NCBI RefSeq assembly: GCF_016698665.1
Contig: NZ_CP068046.1
Location: 3,286,001 to 3,350,000, forward strand
DNA from: Devosia rhizoryzae
Lineage (GTDB): Bacteria > Pseudomonadota > Alphaproteobacteria > Rhizobiales > Devosiaceae
Length of the DNA stretch: 64,000 nucleotides
Direction of reading: 5' to 3'
Position numbers and translations under genes: made by a program. The notes beneath the pieces were generated by a model that saw only the letters and a list, made by a program, of their open reading frames with translations, did not search any database and was not told the origin of the DNA. Shown here one piece after another: positions 11,916-21,673 of this stretch; within the stretch, counting starts at the first letter, position 1, and each line of letters opens with the position of its first letter.

Positions 11916-13391
11916 TTATCCCGTCTGTCCGTTATTGGCCCACCACCCGGCTGGGTCGAAGGGCTCGTTGTTTTGTCTTAGCTCAATATAAAGGGTCGGT
12001 TGCTCGTTACCAGCACTGGTGGTGACCGTCCGTCCAATTGTGCGTGATCCCATGGTGCCGATCGGCATGCCCATTTGCACGAATTGTCCGATATCGACCG
12101 AGATGGTTTCAAGCCCCGCGAGAAGCGCCGTGTAGGTGCCGCCGGTATTGAGAATGACGATCTGGCCGTAATTGAGGTAAGGGCCCTTGTAGAGCACAAA
12201 ACCATCGGCCGGCGCCAGGACCTGGGCTTCGGCGCGGGTGACGATGGACTGGCCCTGCGAGATGCCGCCCTGGCCGTCATTGGCGCCGAATTCGACGACG
12301 GTGACGCCGTTCGAGGGCTGGGTAAGGTAGCCGCGCGCCAGCTGGAACGGCACGGCGGGCTGGGTTCGCGACGTGTCGGCGAAGGCAAGCTGGATGGCTT
12401 CGGGAGAGAGCGTCGGTGCGTCCGGATCGGCAGCAGGTGTTGGGGTACCGGTAGCACTGGCGGCGGCACGCTCGGAAAGGGCGCCGATGAGTTCGCGCAG
12501 GGTGCTGGCGCGTTCGGCGAGGTCGACGGCGGCGGCTTCTTCTTCGCTCAGTTGCGCACTGATCTGGGTGATGCCCTGGCGGCGGGCGGCGATCAGCGTT
12601 GCGATGCGCAGCTGTTCTTCTTCCAGCACGTCGTGATTGGCCTTGAGCGTCGCTTCTTCGGCAAGGGCCGCGGTCTTGATGTCGGTGAGCGCCTTGAGGT
12701 CGGCCGCAACCGTATCGGCCTTGGTGCGCAGCTGGGGCAGGATGGCAGCGATCAGCATGGCGCCGCGCGCCGAGCCCAGCGCGTCATCGGGGTCGACGAC
12801 AAGGGCCGGTGGCGGATTGAGCGAGATGCGCTGGAGGGCAGCAAGGACATTGGCAATCTCGGCATCGGCGCCATCAAGGCGGCCGCGCACTTCGAGTTCC
12901 CGCACGATCAGGTCCGAGAGGCGTTCCTCGACATCGGCCACCTCGATTTCGGCGAGCTTGACGCGCTGTCCGGCGGCGATCAGGGCGGCGTTCTGCTGGG
13001 CGGTGTCGCCTTCCATCGCCGCGATCTCGGCCTTGAGCGCATCGATGCGTTCGCGGCTGATGGTGAGCGAGGCTTCGACTTCCTCAAGGTCTGCGGCATT
13101 GCTGCTGGCGGCTGGAGGGGGAGCGGTTTCCGTGGGGGACGCTGTTGGTTCGGCTGCGGGTGACTCGGCAGGGGCAGGCGCGAGCAGCGGGGTTTCGGTG
13201 GTGGGAACGTCGGTCGCGGGTTCAGCCGGCGCCGGCACCAATGTCGGATCGGCCGGAATGCTGGGACGAAGATCGGCGTCGACCGCGTTTGTGGGCGTTT
13301 CGGTCTGCGCCCAAAGCGGCAGCACGGCTGTGCCCGCAAGCAGGCCGCTGACCAGCAACAGCGTAACGATGCGGGCCGGCCGCAAGCGCAT
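11916..13391 (-). CDS. envC: Murein hydrolase activator EnvC-like protein
   Basis: A 491-residue exported protein. The signal peptide (residues 1-29) is followed by a Pro/Ala/Thr-rich linker, two long coiled-coil segments (about 110-300) and a C-terminal LytM/M23-like domain. The domain is degenerate: where active LytM enzymes have HxH, this protein has LYIELRQ, as in EnvC, which activates amidases rather than cutting peptidoglycan. The start at 13391 is chosen over an in-frame upstream ATG because it begins the signal peptide and has a GGGAG ribosome site. It probably controls daughter-cell separation. Confidence 0.88.
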   Translation of the reverse strand: MRLRPARIVTLLLVSGLLAGTAVLPLWAQTETPTNAVDADLRPSIPADPTLVPAPAEPATDVPTTETPLLAPAPAESPAAEPTASPTETAPPPAASSNAADLEEVEASLTISRERIDALKAEIAAMEGDTAQQNAALIAAGQRVKLAEIEVADVEERLSDLIVRELEVRGRLDGADAEIANVLAALQRISLNPPPALVVDPDDALGSARGAMLIAAILPQLRTKADTVAADLKALTDIKTAALAEEATLKANHDVLEEEQLRIATLIAARRQGITQISAQLSEEEAAAVDLAERASTLRELIGALSERAAASATGTPTPAADPDAPTLSPEAIQLAFADTSRTQPAVPFQLARGYLTQPSNGVTVVEFGANDGQGGISQGQSIVTRAEAQVLAPADGFVLYKGPYLNYGQIVILNTGGTYTALLAGLETISVDIGQFVQMGMPIGTMGSRTIGRTVTTSAGNEQPTLYIELRQNNEPFDPAGWWANNGQTG

Positions 13392-13490
13392 GGCAACTCC
13401 CAATAAGGGCTCTCCGCCCCGAATCACTTGCCGCACCTTAGCAAGCAGCCGGCAAAGCGCTGGTTAACAATGCTTAACCATCCGGTGAGC

Positions 13491-13973
13491 TCAGTCACCG
13501 CGATGATAGGGATGCCCCGAAAGGATGGTGGTGGCGCGATAAAGCTGTTCAGCCAGCATGATGCGCACCAGCTGATGAGGCCAGACCATGGGGGAAAAGC
13601 TCAGGGTCAGGTCGGCGGATTTGACGAAATCGGGGTCGATGCCGTCGGCACCACCGATGACGAAGCCGACCGCCTGACGTCCATCGTCGCGCCAGCGGCC
13701 GAGTTGAGTGGCAAAGGCTTCCGAGCTCAGCGATTTGCCGCGCTCGTCCAGCATCACCAGCATGCCCTCGGGCAGGGTGGCGCGGATGGCTTTGGCCTCT
13801 TCTGCCTTGCGGGAAGCGGCGGAGCCGGCGCGGCTTTCAGCGAGTTCGTGAACGTCGAAGCCGGTCAAGGCCAGCGGCTTGCCCGAAGCCTGCGCCCGCT
13901 CAAGATAACGGGCCACAAGCTCGCGCTCTGGCCCGTTCTTGATCCGCCCGACGGCGGCAATGCTAATCCGCAC
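13491..13973 (-). CDS. rlmH: 23S rRNA pseudouridine(1915) N3-methyltransferase
   Basis: A 160-residue SPOUT-class methyltransferase that uses SAM to methylate pseudouridine 1915 in helix 69 of 23S rRNA, on assembled 70S ribosomes. The knotted SAM site is seen as VGFVIGGADGIDP and the C-terminal region ends LYRATTILSGHPYHRGD. Length is standard. It follows rsfS after 3 bp, a conserved pairing in bacteria. A 99-bp gap separates it from envC. Confidence 0.95.
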   Translation of the reverse strand: MRISIAAVGRIKNGPERELVARYLERAQASGKPLALTGFDVHELAESRAGSAASRKAEEAKAIRATLPEGMLVMLDERGKSLSSEAFATQLGRWRDDGRQAVGFVIGGADGIDPDFVKSADLTLSFSPMVWPHQLVRIMLAEQLYRATTILSGHPYHRGD

Positions 13974-13976
13974 AGC

Positions 13977-14369
13977 TTAGTGCTGATCAGCCGCGAAATC
14001 GGCCTGCCACATCTTTTCGATCGAGTAGAACTCGCGCACTTCGGGGCGGAAGATGTGGAGGATGACGTCGCCCGCATCGACCAGGACCCAATCGGCATTG
14101 GGCATGCCTTCGACGCGCGGCTTGCCGTAGCCGTTGTCGCGCAGGGCGGTGATCACCTGATCGGCGACGGCGCCGACATGGCGCTGCGAGCGACCCGAGG
14201 TCACGACCATGTGGTCGGCCAGCGAGGACTTGCCGGTAATATCGACCGCAACGGTTTCCTCGGCCTTGGCATCATCGAGCGTCTCGAGGATCACGTCGAT
14301 CAGGGGCTTCTGCACCGCATTGGCTGCGGCGGGCGGGGTGTTGACGGTATTGGTGGGCAGCGCGGCCAT
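13977..14369 (-). CDS. rsfS: Ribosome silencing factor
   Basis: A 130-residue RsfS/Iojap protein. It binds L14 on the 50S subunit and blocks joining with 30S in starved or stationary cells. The core signature VTSGRSQRHVGAVADQV and the C-terminal DWVLVDAGDVILHIF are both clear. The gene order nadD-rsfS-rlmH is widely conserved. The 188-bp gap to nadD shows no gene. Confidence 0.94.
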   Translation of the reverse strand: MAALPTNTVNTPPAAANAVQKPLIDVILETLDDAKAEETVAVDITGKSSLADHMVVTSGRSQRHVGAVADQVITALRDNGYGKPRVEGMPNADWVLVDAGDVILHIFRPEVREFYSIEKMWQADFAADQH

Positions 14370-14557
14370 CAGTAAAGGACCTCCGCCCCTGCGCGTGCAC
14401 GGGTCATGCGAACGATAAACATCCTTGGTTGTTGATCGGAAAAAAAGCGGCGTCGAATAAACGGCAAGCCGTCAGTTCCTGTTCCGGTGACTTCAATCAC
14501 TGGGGGCAAATATACGGTCAGACGGCCATTTTCGCAAGGTCAGGCCTTAACACGCAG

Positions 14558-15178
14558 TTACTTTTGGCTTTTCGCTGCCCTGATACCCGAGGACGAGAGA
14601 CTCGATTGCCGTCCCTGAAGGTAGATCCAGGCCGGGGTTTTCGCGCTTGCGAGAAGAGGGGCGTCGCTTTCGTCGAGCTGGGCGAAGTCGAGCGTTGTTG
14701 CCGCACGGGAGGCCAGGGCCCGCCGCGACGAGCCAGGCCGGACATAGACTGCCAGCGGCACCGTGGCGGCAATATCGCGCCAGCGTTCCCAACGGTGGAG
14801 ATCGGCAAGGCTATCGGCGCCCATGATCCAAACGAAGTGCCTACCGGGCAGGGACTGCGTTAGAAACCGCACCGTTTCCCAGGTATAGGTAAAGCCCCTG
14901 GCGGCTTCAAAGCCGGTGACGCGGATGCGAGGGTGGGCGAGGAATTGCCGGGCAGCTGTGACCCGATCGGCCAGGGGCGCGAGCTTTTCGTTGTTCTTGA
15001 GCGGATTGCCGGGGGTAACGAGCACCCAAAGCTGATCCAGCCGCAGCCGGCGCAGGGTTTCCTCCATGACGAGGCGATGCCCGTCATGAATCGGATTGAA
15101 GCTGCCCCCGAAAAGGCCGATGCGCATGCCCGGCGCCGAAGGCGGGATTTTGGTGATGCCGGGAATAGGCTGGCTCAA
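14558..15178 (-). CDS. nadD: Nicotinate-nucleotide adenylyltransferase
   Basis: A 206-residue enzyme that joins nicotinate mononucleotide and ATP to give deamido-NAD in NAD synthesis. The nucleotidyltransferase motif [11 protein letters not shown] is at residues 24-34, and the C-terminal SSSGIRA replaces the typical SSTxIR motif. A shorter start at Met18 (15127) would remove an unconserved extension, but the longer start overlaps proA by 4 bp, which suggests coupling. Either is possible. Confidence 0.93.
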   Translation of the reverse strand: MSQPIPGITKIPPSAPGMRIGLFGGSFNPIHDGHRLVMEETLRRLRLDQLWVLVTPGNPLKNNEKLAPLADRVTAARQFLAHPRIRVTGFEAARGFTYTWETVRFLTQSLPGRHFVWIMGADSLADLHRWERWRDIAATVPLAVYVRPGSSRRALASRAATTLDFAQLDESDAPLLASAKTPAWIYLQGRQSSLSSSGIRAAKSQK

Positions 15179-16452
15179 GGGCGCAGCTGTCCGTTGCCGC
15201 GCACGCGGTATTTGAAGCTCGTCAGCTGTTCGACGCCGACCGGCCCACGCGCATGCATCTTGCCGGTGGCGATGCCGATTTCGCCGCCAAAGCCGAATTC
15301 GCCGCCGTCGGCGAATTGGGTCGAGGCATTGTGGACGAGGATGGCGCTATCGATCTCATTGAAGAACTTTTCGACGGCCGCCGCGTCTTCGGCAATGATC
15401 GCCTCGGTGTGGTGGCTCGAATAGTGCTCAATATGAGCGATCGCCGCCTCGAGGCTTTCGACCACCTTTACCGAAATGATGGCGTCTTCGTATTCGGTGC
15501 GCCAATCCTGTTCGGTGGCGGGCTTAGCATCGGCGATCAGCGCCTGCACTTGGGCATCGCCGCGGATTTCGCAACCCTTGGCAATCAGCGCCTCGACGAT
15601 GGGTTTGAGGTGCGTGGCGACGACGTCCTGATGCACGAGAAGCGTTTCTGCTGCGCCGCATATACCGGTGCGCCGCATCTTGGCGTTGAGGGTGACGGTT
15701 ACCGCCTTTTCGAGATCGGCCGAGCGGTCGATATAGACATGCACCAGGCCTTCGAGATGGGCAAAGACGGGCACGCGGGCTTCGCTCTGGACCCGCGCCA
15801 CTAGCGATTTGCCGCCGCGGGGAACGATGACGTCGATCGTGCCGCCAAGGCCCTTGAGCATTTCACCCACCGCCTCGCGATCGGTGGTGGGCACCAGCTG
15901 GACGCATCCGACCGGCAGGCCAGCGAGATGGAGGCCATCGAGCAGGCAATCGACGATGGCGGTCGAGGAATGGAACGAGTCCGAACCGCCGCGCAGGATC
16001 ACGGCATTGCCCGACTTTATGCAAAGCGCGCCGGCATCGGCGGTTACGTTGGGGCGCGATTCAAAGATGACGCCGATGACGCCCAGGGGCGTGCGCACGC
16101 GCTCGATGTGAAGGCCGTTGGGCCGGTCCCATTCGCTGATCACCGTGCCGACGGGGTCGGGGAGGTCGGCAATGGTGCGTACCGCCTCGATGATGCCGTC
16201 GATGCGCTTGTCGGTAAGCTCGAGCCGGTCGAGGAAGGCGCCGGAAATGCCTTTGGTGCGGGCCGCTTCCATGTCGAGCGCGTTGGCCTGGAGGATCTTC
16301 TTGCGATGGGCATTGAGCGCGCCAGCAGCAGTTAAGAGAGCGGTGCGCTTCTGCTCCGGCGAGGCGATGGCCAGGGCACGCGCGCCAAGGCGGGCCTTTT
16401 GGCCGATCTCGCTCATCAGCGCGCCGATATCGGTGACTTCCACTGCGCTCAT
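15175..16452 (-). CDS. proA: Gamma-glutamyl phosphate reductase
   Basis: A 425-residue NADPH-dependent enzyme, the second step of proline synthesis, converting glutamyl-5-phosphate to glutamate semialdehyde. The aldehyde-dehydrogenase fold is seen with the catalytic cysteine in [15 protein letters not shown] and the family motif [24 protein letters not shown] near the C-terminus. It overlaps proB and nadD by 4 bp on each side, so the three are co-translated. Confidence 0.97.
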   Translation of the reverse strand: MSAVEVTDIGALMSEIGQKARLGARALAIASPEQKRTALLTAAGALNAHRKKILQANALDMEAARTKGISGAFLDRLELTDKRIDGIIEAVRTIADLPDPVGTVISEWDRPNGLHIERVRTPLGVIGVIFESRPNVTADAGALCIKSGNAVILRGGSDSFHSSTAIVDCLLDGLHLAGLPVGCVQLVPTTDREAVGEMLKGLGGTIDVIVPRGGKSLVARVQSEARVPVFAHLEGLVHVYIDRSADLEKAVTVTLNAKMRRTGICGAAETLLVHQDVVATHLKPIVEALIAKGCEIRGDAQVQALIADAKPATEQDWRTEYEDAIISVKVVESLEAAIAHIEHYSSHHTEAIIAEDAAAVEKFFNEIDSAILVHNASTQFADGGEFGFGGEIGIATGKMHARGPVGVEQLTSFKYRVRGNGQLRP

Positions 16453-17579
16453 TGTGCATTCTCCTTGGCGCCCACGAGCACCAGATTGTCGCGATGGATC
16501 ATCTCGCTGCGGTTGCCGGTGCCCAAAAGCTCGGCCATCACATCGCTCCTTTTGCCCATGACCAGCCGCGCGTCCTCGCTATCCAGGCTTGCAAGACCGC
16601 GGCCAATTTCTTGGCCTTCGGGATCGATGATGGAAACCGTGTCGCCGCGTTCGAACGCGCCGGTGATGCGGGTCACGCCGATCGGCAGCAGTGAGCGCCC
16701 GGTGCCCAGGGCGCGCGCGGCGCCGGCATCGACCTGGAGGATCCCGGCCATGGCCAGCGTCCCCATGATCCAGCGTTTTCGCGACTGGGCGCGGGTCGTG
16801 GCCGCGCGGAACAGGGTATGCAAGCCGCCTTCGGTCAGGCGTTTTAGCGGGTGCGCTTCGGTGCCTTTGGCGATGATCATGGCCGTGCCGGCAAGCGTTG
16901 CGATCTTTCCGGCCTCGACCTTGGTGGTCATGCCGCCGCGCGACAGGTGGCTGGCAGCGCCACCGGCCATGGCCTCGATGGCAGGGGTGATGCGGTCGAC
17001 CACCGGCAGATGCTCGGCAGCGGGATCCTTGGCGGGAGGTGCGGTATAGAGCCCGTCGATATCGGACAGCAGCACCAGAAGATCCGCCTCGATCATGGTC
17101 GCGACGCGGGCCGACAGGCGGTCATTGTCGCCGTAGCGGATTTCGGCAGTTGCCACCGAGTCATTCTCGTTGATGATCGGAATGGCGCCCAGGCCCAGAA
17201 GCGTCTGGATGGTGGTGCGGGCATTAAGGAAATAGCGCCGCTCTTCGGTGATGTTGGGCGTGATCAAGATCTGGCCGGTGACGATGCCGTGCCGGCCGAG
17301 TGCCTCAGCCCAGGCCTGCGAGAGGGCGATCTGACCCGCGCTGGCGGCGGCCTGCGATTGTTCAAGCGTCAGGGCAATGGCGGACAGGCCCAAAAGCCCG
17401 CGACCGAGCGCGATGGCGCCGGAGGAGACGATCACCACTTCGCGGCCTTCGGCCTTCAAGTGCGCGATGTCTTCGGAGAGGCCTGCCAGCCAATCCGCGC
17501 GCAACTTGCCTGCCTTGTCGACCAGGAGGGCCGAGCCGATCTTTATGGTGATGCGGCGATAGGGGGCGAGGGGGTTCAT
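16449..17579 (-). CDS. proB: Glutamate 5-kinase
   Basis: A 376-residue enzyme for the first, proline-inhibited step of proline synthesis. It has an N-terminal amino-acid kinase domain (residues 8-250; [35 protein letters not shown]) and a C-terminal PUA domain (about 275-365). The start at 17579 (MNPLAPYRR) is chosen; the frame continues upstream into an intergenic palindrome but that part has no protein-like sequence. Confidence 0.96.
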   Translation of the reverse strand: MNPLAPYRRITIKIGSALLVDKAGKLRADWLAGLSEDIAHLKAEGREVVIVSSGAIALGRGLLGLSAIALTLEQSQAAASAGQIALSQAWAEALGRHGIVTGQILITPNITEERRYFLNARTTIQTLLGLGAIPIINENDSVATAEIRYGDNDRLSARVATMIEADLLVLLSDIDGLYTAPPAKDPAAEHLPVVDRITPAIEAMAGGAASHLSRGGMTTKVEAGKIATLAGTAMIIAKGTEAHPLKRLTEGGLHTLFRAATTRAQSRKRWIMGTLAMAGILQVDAGAARALGTGRSLLPIGVTRITGAFERGDTVSIIDPEGQEIGRGLASLDSEDARLVMGKRSDVMAELLGTGNRSEMIHRDNLVLVGAKENAQ

Positions 17580-17598
17580 GCCAGCACTCCGGTGCCTG

Positions 17599-17702
17599 CA
17601 CCCCCACCCGGCTTCCCCCTGCAGAAGGGGGAGGAGTTCGATCGAGTCTTTGGCACCATGGTGCTCCTCCCCCGCCTTACGCGGGAGGCTGGGTGGGGGC
17701 CG
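17599..17702. repeat. Large intergenic inverted repeat
   Basis: The two outer arms, about 40 bp each (17599-17637 and 17660-17702), are imperfect reverse complements: CACCCCCACCCGGCTTCC against GGAGGCTGGGTGGGGG. Each arm is itself a small hairpin (CCCCCTGCAGAAGGGGG; CCCGCCTTACGCGGG). It fills the gap between obgE and proB. Its structure is that of a dispersed REP/MITE-like element rather than a gene-specific site. Confidence 0.75.
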
Positions 17703-17730
17703 TCCCACGCGTTGAACGTCCCAAGCAAGC

Positions 17731-18774
17731 TCAAGGCGTCCATTTTTCTTCCGTCTTTTTGCGCACCAGTTCGGCAGCGGCCGCTTTCTCGGCGTCGAGG
17801 ATATTGAGCACGTCGTAAAGGACCTGCTCGACGCCTTGGCCGGTGGCGCCGGAGACGAGGCGGACTTCGGCCTTGGATGCCTTTTTGAGCGCCTTGACCT
17901 TGGCCTTGATGTCGTCTTCGCTCAGCGCGTCGACCTTGTTGAGCACGACGATTTCGGACTTGTCGGCCAAAACGTCGGCATAGGCGGCAAGTTCGTAGCG
18001 CACGGCCTTATAGACATGGGCGACGTCTTCGTTGGTGCCGTCGATGAGGTGGATCAGCACCTGGCAACGCTCGATGTGGCCGAGGAAGCGATCACCAATG
18101 CCGATACCTTCCGAGGCGCCTTCGATGAGGCCCGGAATATCGGCGAGGACAAATTCGCGCTCTCCGATGCGCACCACGCCCAGATTGGGGTGGAGCGTGG
18201 TGAAAGGGTAATCGGCGATCTTGGGCTTGGCGGCGGAAACAGCGGCGAGGAAGGTCGACTTGCCGGCATTGGGCTGGCCGACAAGACCGGCATCGGCGAT
18301 GAGTTTCAGCCTTAGCCAGATGCCTTTTTCGGTGCCTTCCTGTCCGGGATTGGCGCGGCGGGGCGCCTGATTGGACGAGGTCTTGAAATAGGCATTGCCA
18401 AACCCGCCATTGCCGCCCTTGAGCAGCACGACGCGCTGGCCGACTTCGGTGAAATCGGCGATCAGGGTTTCCTGGTCTTCCTCGAAAATCTGCGTTCCCT
18501 TGGGGACGCGCAGGATCACGTCCTCGCCATGGGCACCGGTGCGGTTCTTGCCCATGCCATGGGTGCCGGTGGGGGCGCGGAAGTGCTGCTGGTAGCGAAA
18601 GTCGATCAGGGTGTTGAGGCCTTCGGCGCATTCGGCAATGATGTCGCCACCCTTGCCGCCGTTGCCGCCGTCCGGGCCGCCGAATTCGACGAATTTTTCG
18701 CGCAGGAAACTGACGGCGCCGGCGCCGCCATCTCCCGATTTGATATAGACCTTGGCCTGGTCGAGGAACTTCAT
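17731..18774 (-). CDS. obgE: GTPase ObgE/CgtA
   Basis: A 347-residue essential GTPase of late 50S assembly and stress signalling. The glycine-rich Obg fold covers residues 1-158 ([20 protein letters not shown]), followed by the G domain with GQPNAGKST (G1), DIPGLIEGA (G3) and NKVD (G4). The start at 18774 overlaps the end of the preceding acetyltransferase gene by 4 bp. The position after rplU-rpmA is conserved across bacteria, here with three acetyltransferases between. Confidence 0.97.
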   Translation of the reverse strand: MKFLDQAKVYIKSGDGGAGAVSFLREKFVEFGGPDGGNGGKGGDIIAECAEGLNTLIDFRYQQHFRAPTGTHGMGKNRTGAHGEDVILRVPKGTQIFEEDQETLIADFTEVGQRVVLLKGGNGGFGNAYFKTSSNQAPRRANPGQEGTEKGIWLRLKLIADAGLVGQPNAGKSTFLAAVSAAKPKIADYPFTTLHPNLGVVRIGEREFVLADIPGLIEGASEGIGIGDRFLGHIERCQVLIHLIDGTNEDVAHVYKAVRYELAAYADVLADKSEIVVLNKVDALSEDDIKAKVKALKKASKAEVRLVSGATGQGVEQVLYDVLNILDAEKAAAAELVRKKTEEKWTP

Positions 18775-19346
18775 GAGACTGACTTTGCTGTTGTCGCGCT
18801 CGCCGCCCCGGATCGGGCCGCAAGCTGGCGGAAACGCTCGCGCGTGAGTTGAGTGTCGATATGCTCCACCTCGACGCCGCGCGCAAGGCAATGGAGGCGC
18901 GAGCGGCCGATCTCGCTAAAGCCGAGCTTGCGCTGGATGGCGAGCGAGGCGGCGTTGAAATGGAAGACGCCCGAATAGATCGCGGTCGCGCCGGTCTGCC
19001 CGAAATACCAGTCGAGGCTTGCCCAGGCCGCCTCGGTCATGAAGCCGCGGTTCCAGAACGGCTGGCCGATCCAGTAGCCCACGACAGGACCTTGTCTGCC
19101 GGGGTGAAAGCCTACTTGGCCGATATAGGCCCCTTGATATTCGACGGCAAAGTTCATGCGCTCGACGGAGGTGTCGAGACGCCGGGTCCGCAGCCACGAC
19201 TCCGCATCGGCGAGGCGGTAGGGGTGGGGGACCTGGGCAAGGTTTCCGGAGACGGCAAAGTCGTTGAGGTTATTGGCGATGGCCTCGGCGTCGGTTGCGG
19301 TCGGCGGCCGCAAGAGCAGACGGGGCGTTTTGATGATGGGGTTCAT
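18771..19346 (-). CDS. GNAT N-acetyltransferase (RimJ/RimL type), copy 1
   Basis: A 191-residue acetyl-CoA-dependent acetyltransferase. It begins [20 protein letters not shown], typical of the RimJ/RimL group that acetylates protein N-termini, and has the acceptor-side [18 protein letters not shown] with the CoA-binding loop. It is the third gene of a tandem trio between rpmA and obgE and is coupled to obgE by a 4-bp overlap. The substrate is unknown; ribosomal proteins are plausible from context. Confidence 0.87.
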   Translation of the reverse strand: MNPIIKTPRLLLRPPTATDAEAIANNLNDFAVSGNLAQVPHPYRLADAESWLRTRRLDTSVERMNFAVEYQGAYIGQVGFHPGRQGPVVGYWIGQPFWNRGFMTEAAWASLDWYFGQTGATAIYSGVFHFNAASLAIQRKLGFSEIGRSRLHCLARGVEVEHIDTQLTRERFRQLAARSGAASATTAKSVS

Positions 19347-19353
19347 GACATGT

Positions 19354-19896
19354 TCACCTGCGCTCCAGCACGAGAAGCGGCTTGCCGAGATGGCGCTCGA
19401 CGGCGCTCACCGTTTCTTCGAGCAAGGCAAAGTCGGCCTTCTCCAACACCCGCAGCGAGCCAGGGTTGCTTTTGAGCACGCGGGCCCGGATGGGCGAAAT
19501 GCCCACGCCGATCGCTGCATTCACCAGCGCGTCGACGGCTTCGGGCGCAAAGCCTTGCCCCCAGAAGCGTTCGCCCAGCCAATAGCCGAGCTCCACCGGC
19601 TGATCGGGCACGAAGTAGAGGCCGATCACGCCAAGCAAGCGGTCCGTCTGCCGATCCGCGATGACATAAGGATGCTGGCCGGTCCGCTCCCGCTTGGTGA
19701 GGAAGGCATGGCCATGGTCAGGCAGATAGGGGAAGGGCAGGCTTGCCGTGGGCTCCAGCACTTTGGGGTTGTTGATCTCGCGGATAAGGTCATCGAGATC
19801 GGAAACATGGGGTGGCCGCAGCAGGAGGCGCGCGGTTTCGATCGTCTCGGGGAGGCGGTCTCTCATCGGCTTGCCTCGTCGGTTCTCATCACGCAC
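19354..19896 (-). CDS. GNAT N-acetyltransferase (RimJ/RimL type), copy 2
   Basis: A 180-residue paralogue of its two neighbours: TIETARLLLRPPHVSDLDDL at the N-terminus, LGYWLGERFWGQGFAPEAVD in the core. The longer start (19896) overlaps the preceding gene by 8 bp; an alternative start is Met11 at 19866. Same operon and likely the same type of acetyl transfer as the other two, but the sequences have diverged well beyond a recent duplication. Confidence 0.85.
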   Translation of the reverse strand: MRDENRRGKPMRDRLPETIETARLLLRPPHVSDLDDLIREINNPKVLEPTASLPFPYLPDHGHAFLTKRERTGQHPYVIADRQTDRLLGVIGLYFVPDQPVELGYWLGERFWGQGFAPEAVDALVNAAIGVGISPIRARVLKSNPGSLRVLEKADFALLEETVSAVERHLGKPLLVLERR

Positions 19897-20404
19897 ATCG
19901 CTTTGCCTCGCCCGCCAGCCAATCGGCGCGCGTCAGCGTGCTCACCACATGCTCAACATTATGCCCCAATGCGTGCGAAAAGCGGCGATCGCGGCCGGTT
20001 TCGACAAAGCCGAGCTTGGCTTTGACCCGTAGCGAGGACTTGTTGGCGTGATGGGCGATGGACGAGATTTCGGGCTCATCCGAGGTTCTAAAATACCAGT
20101 CGAGAACGGCGCTTGCCGCTTCGGTGGCATAGCCGCGGCCCCAGTGGGGACGGCCGATCCAGAAGCCCAGCTCGGCGCCGAGCACGACGCAGCCAATCAA
20201 ACCGCGTCCCGGTAGATCAACGACGAAGAGCCCATTCTCAGGCGCCATGCGGACCCAATCGATGGCCATTGCCAGGGTATAGGGCCACGGCACCGGCGCC
20301 AGCCAGCGGGCCACTTCGAATTCGCCCATGCCCAGCGCAATGCAGGGCGCATCGTCGGGCCGGGGGGCGCGCAGGACGAGACGCGAAGTTTCGATCCGCG
20401 TCAT
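19889..20404 (-). CDS. GNAT N-acetyltransferase (RimJ/RimL type), copy 3
   Basis: A 171-residue member of the trio, beginning MTRIETSRLVLRAPRPDDAP with core ELGFWIGRPHWGRGYATEA. It is the first of the three to be transcribed after rpmA. A terminator lies between rpmA and this gene, so the trio plus obgE-proBA may have its own promoter in 20405-20529; none was clearly seen. Confidence 0.85.
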   Translation of the reverse strand: MTRIETSRLVLRAPRPDDAPCIALGMGEFEVARWLAPVPWPYTLAMAIDWVRMAPENGLFVVDLPGRGLIGCVVLGAELGFWIGRPHWGRGYATEAASAVLDWYFRTSDEPEISSIAHHANKSSLRVKAKLGFVETGRDRRFSHALGHNVEHVVSTLTRADWLAGEAKRCA

Positions 20405-20529
20405 CTTGATAGCGTCCCATAATCCAGCATTGGGATCGTTGCCGTCGCGGCGGTACGTGCAAACTGGTTGGCGTTAGTGGTCTTGCGGTCGTTGCGGATC
20501 GTCATTTGGCGGCGTGCTCCTGGAAACGA

Positions 20530-20559
20530 AAAGGGGGACCGGCTGACCGGTCCCCCTTT
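20530..20559 (-). terminator. Intrinsic terminator after rpmA
   Basis: A 13-bp stem (AAAGGGGGACCGG and its complement) with loop CTGA. On the minus strand it is followed by TTTTCGTTT. It lies about 70 bp after the rpmA stop and separates the ribosomal-protein operon from the acetyltransferase genes. The remainder of the 20405-20630 gap shows nothing else. Confidence 0.85.
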
Positions 20560-20630
20560 GCATTTGCACTACACTGCCAAACGCCAAGCCGGGGAACTGG
20601 TCACCGGCTGGGTTTGTAAGACCGGCCGGG

Positions 20631-20897
20631 TTATTCGGCGGCCTCTGCCGGGACGACAGACACGTGTACTTTGGAATTCGCACGGGTTCGGAACGCGACG
20701 GTGCCGTCGACGAGCGCGAAAATGGTGTGGTCCTTGCCCAGGCCGACGCCGGTGCCCGGAGCCCACTTGGTGCCACGCTGGCGGATGATGATGTTGCCGG
20801 CGATCACAGCTTCGCCGCCGAACTTCTTGACGCCGAGGCGGCGGCCAGCGGTATCACGACCGTTGCGGGATGAGCCGCCTGCTTTTTTATGTGCCAT
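20631..20897 (-). CDS. rpmA: 50S ribosomal protein L27
   Basis: An 88-residue ribosomal protein whose N-terminal tail reaches the peptidyl-transferase centre. The start [16 protein letters not shown] and the signature [18 protein letters not shown] (residues 45-62) are classical. It follows rplU after 14 bp. Confidence 0.98.
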   Translation of the reverse strand: MAHKKAGGSSRNGRDTAGRRLGVKKFGGEAVIAGNIIIRQRGTKWAPGTGVGLGKDHTIFALVDGTVAFRTRANSKVHVSVVPAEAAE

Positions 20898-20911
20898 GGT
20901 CTAAGTTCCTC

Positions 20912-21451
20912 TTATTCCTGGTCGGCCTTGGGAGCGGTCTTCTTGGCCGCGGCCTTCTTCGCCGGCTTTTCAGCGGCGGTGTCTTCGGTGGCGGCAGCGG
21001 CCTTCTTTGCAGAAGCCTTCTTGGCCGGTGCTTCAGCAGTGGTGGCTTCGGCTTCGGTCGCCTTGCTTGCCTTCTTGGGCGCAGCCTGCTCCGTCACGGA
21101 CGGGGTCGCGTCGGTTGCAGCGGCAGCACGCGCGGTCGGCTGGGCGCCGCCGGTCAGGATCTCGGTGATCCGGACGGTGGAGAGCAGCTGGCGGTGACCG
21201 TTGCGGCGGCGCGAATTGTGGCGGCGGCGCTTCTTGAAGACGATGACGGTCTTGGACTTGCGAGTCTCGACGAGCTCGCCGGCGACCAGAGCGCCTTCCA
21301 CCAGCGGCAGGCCGATGGTGTCGCCCACCATGAGGACCTGGTCGAAGGTGACGATGTCACCGGCCGAAGCCTCAAGCTTTTCGATTTTGATCAGGTCGTT
21401 GGCAGCAACTTTGTACTGCTTCCCGCCCGTCTTGATAACGGCGAAAGTCAT
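20912..21451 (-). CDS. rplU: 50S ribosomal protein L21 with long Ala/Lys-rich tail
   Basis: A 179-residue protein. Residues 1-102 are a normal L21 that binds 23S rRNA ([31 protein letters not shown]). Residues about 103-179 form an added tail rich in Ala, Lys, Glu and Thr with repeated AKKA-type words and alternating charge, probably disordered. Related alphaproteobacteria also carry extended L21 proteins; the tail's role is not known. It is the first gene of the operon with rpmA. Confidence 0.95.
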   Translation of the reverse strand: MTFAVIKTGGKQYKVAANDLIKIEKLEASAGDIVTFDQVLMVGDTIGLPLVEGALVAGELVETRKSKTVIVFKKRRRHNSRRRNGHRQLLSTVRITEILTGGAQPTARAAAATDATPSVTEQAAPKKASKATEAEATTAEAPAKKASAKKAAAATEDTAAEKPAKKAAAKKTAPKADQE

Positions 21452-21503
21452 GCAATTGCCGATTGGTGGTCCAACCGGTCCCTATCTGTCGCGCTCTGTG
21501 GCG

Positions 21504-21529
21504 CCGCGGCTTTCGTGCCAGAGCCGCGG
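21504..21529 (-). promoter_or_regulatory. Leader hairpin of rplU mRNA
   Basis: A perfect 8-bp stem, CCGCGGCT with AGCCGCGG and a 10-nt loop, about 53 nt upstream of the rplU start and downstream of the candidate promoters. No U-tract follows. An L21-binding or attenuation role is possible but unproven. Confidence 0.4.
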
Positions 21530-21628
21530 GCTTTTCGAATGGTGAGCCGAAGAATTCAGCCGGCAGCCTCGAGCAGCGTTGTCAAACAAAATCGGCGCGC
21601 CGGCAGAACCGGAGCGCAGATCGTGTGG

Positions 21629-21657
21629 CTTATCGGGGCAGGCGTCCGCAGAGTCAA
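21629..21657 (-). promoter_or_regulatory. Candidate sigma-70 promoter of rplU-rpmA
   Basis: On the minus strand TTGACT (21657-21652), a 17-bp spacer, then GATAAG (21634-21629). A second TTGACA (21585-21580) lies closer to the gene but has no good -10 partner. The distance to the rplU start leaves a leader of about 170 nt. Confidence 0.45.
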
Positions 21658-21673
21658 GCCAATTGATGACAGG

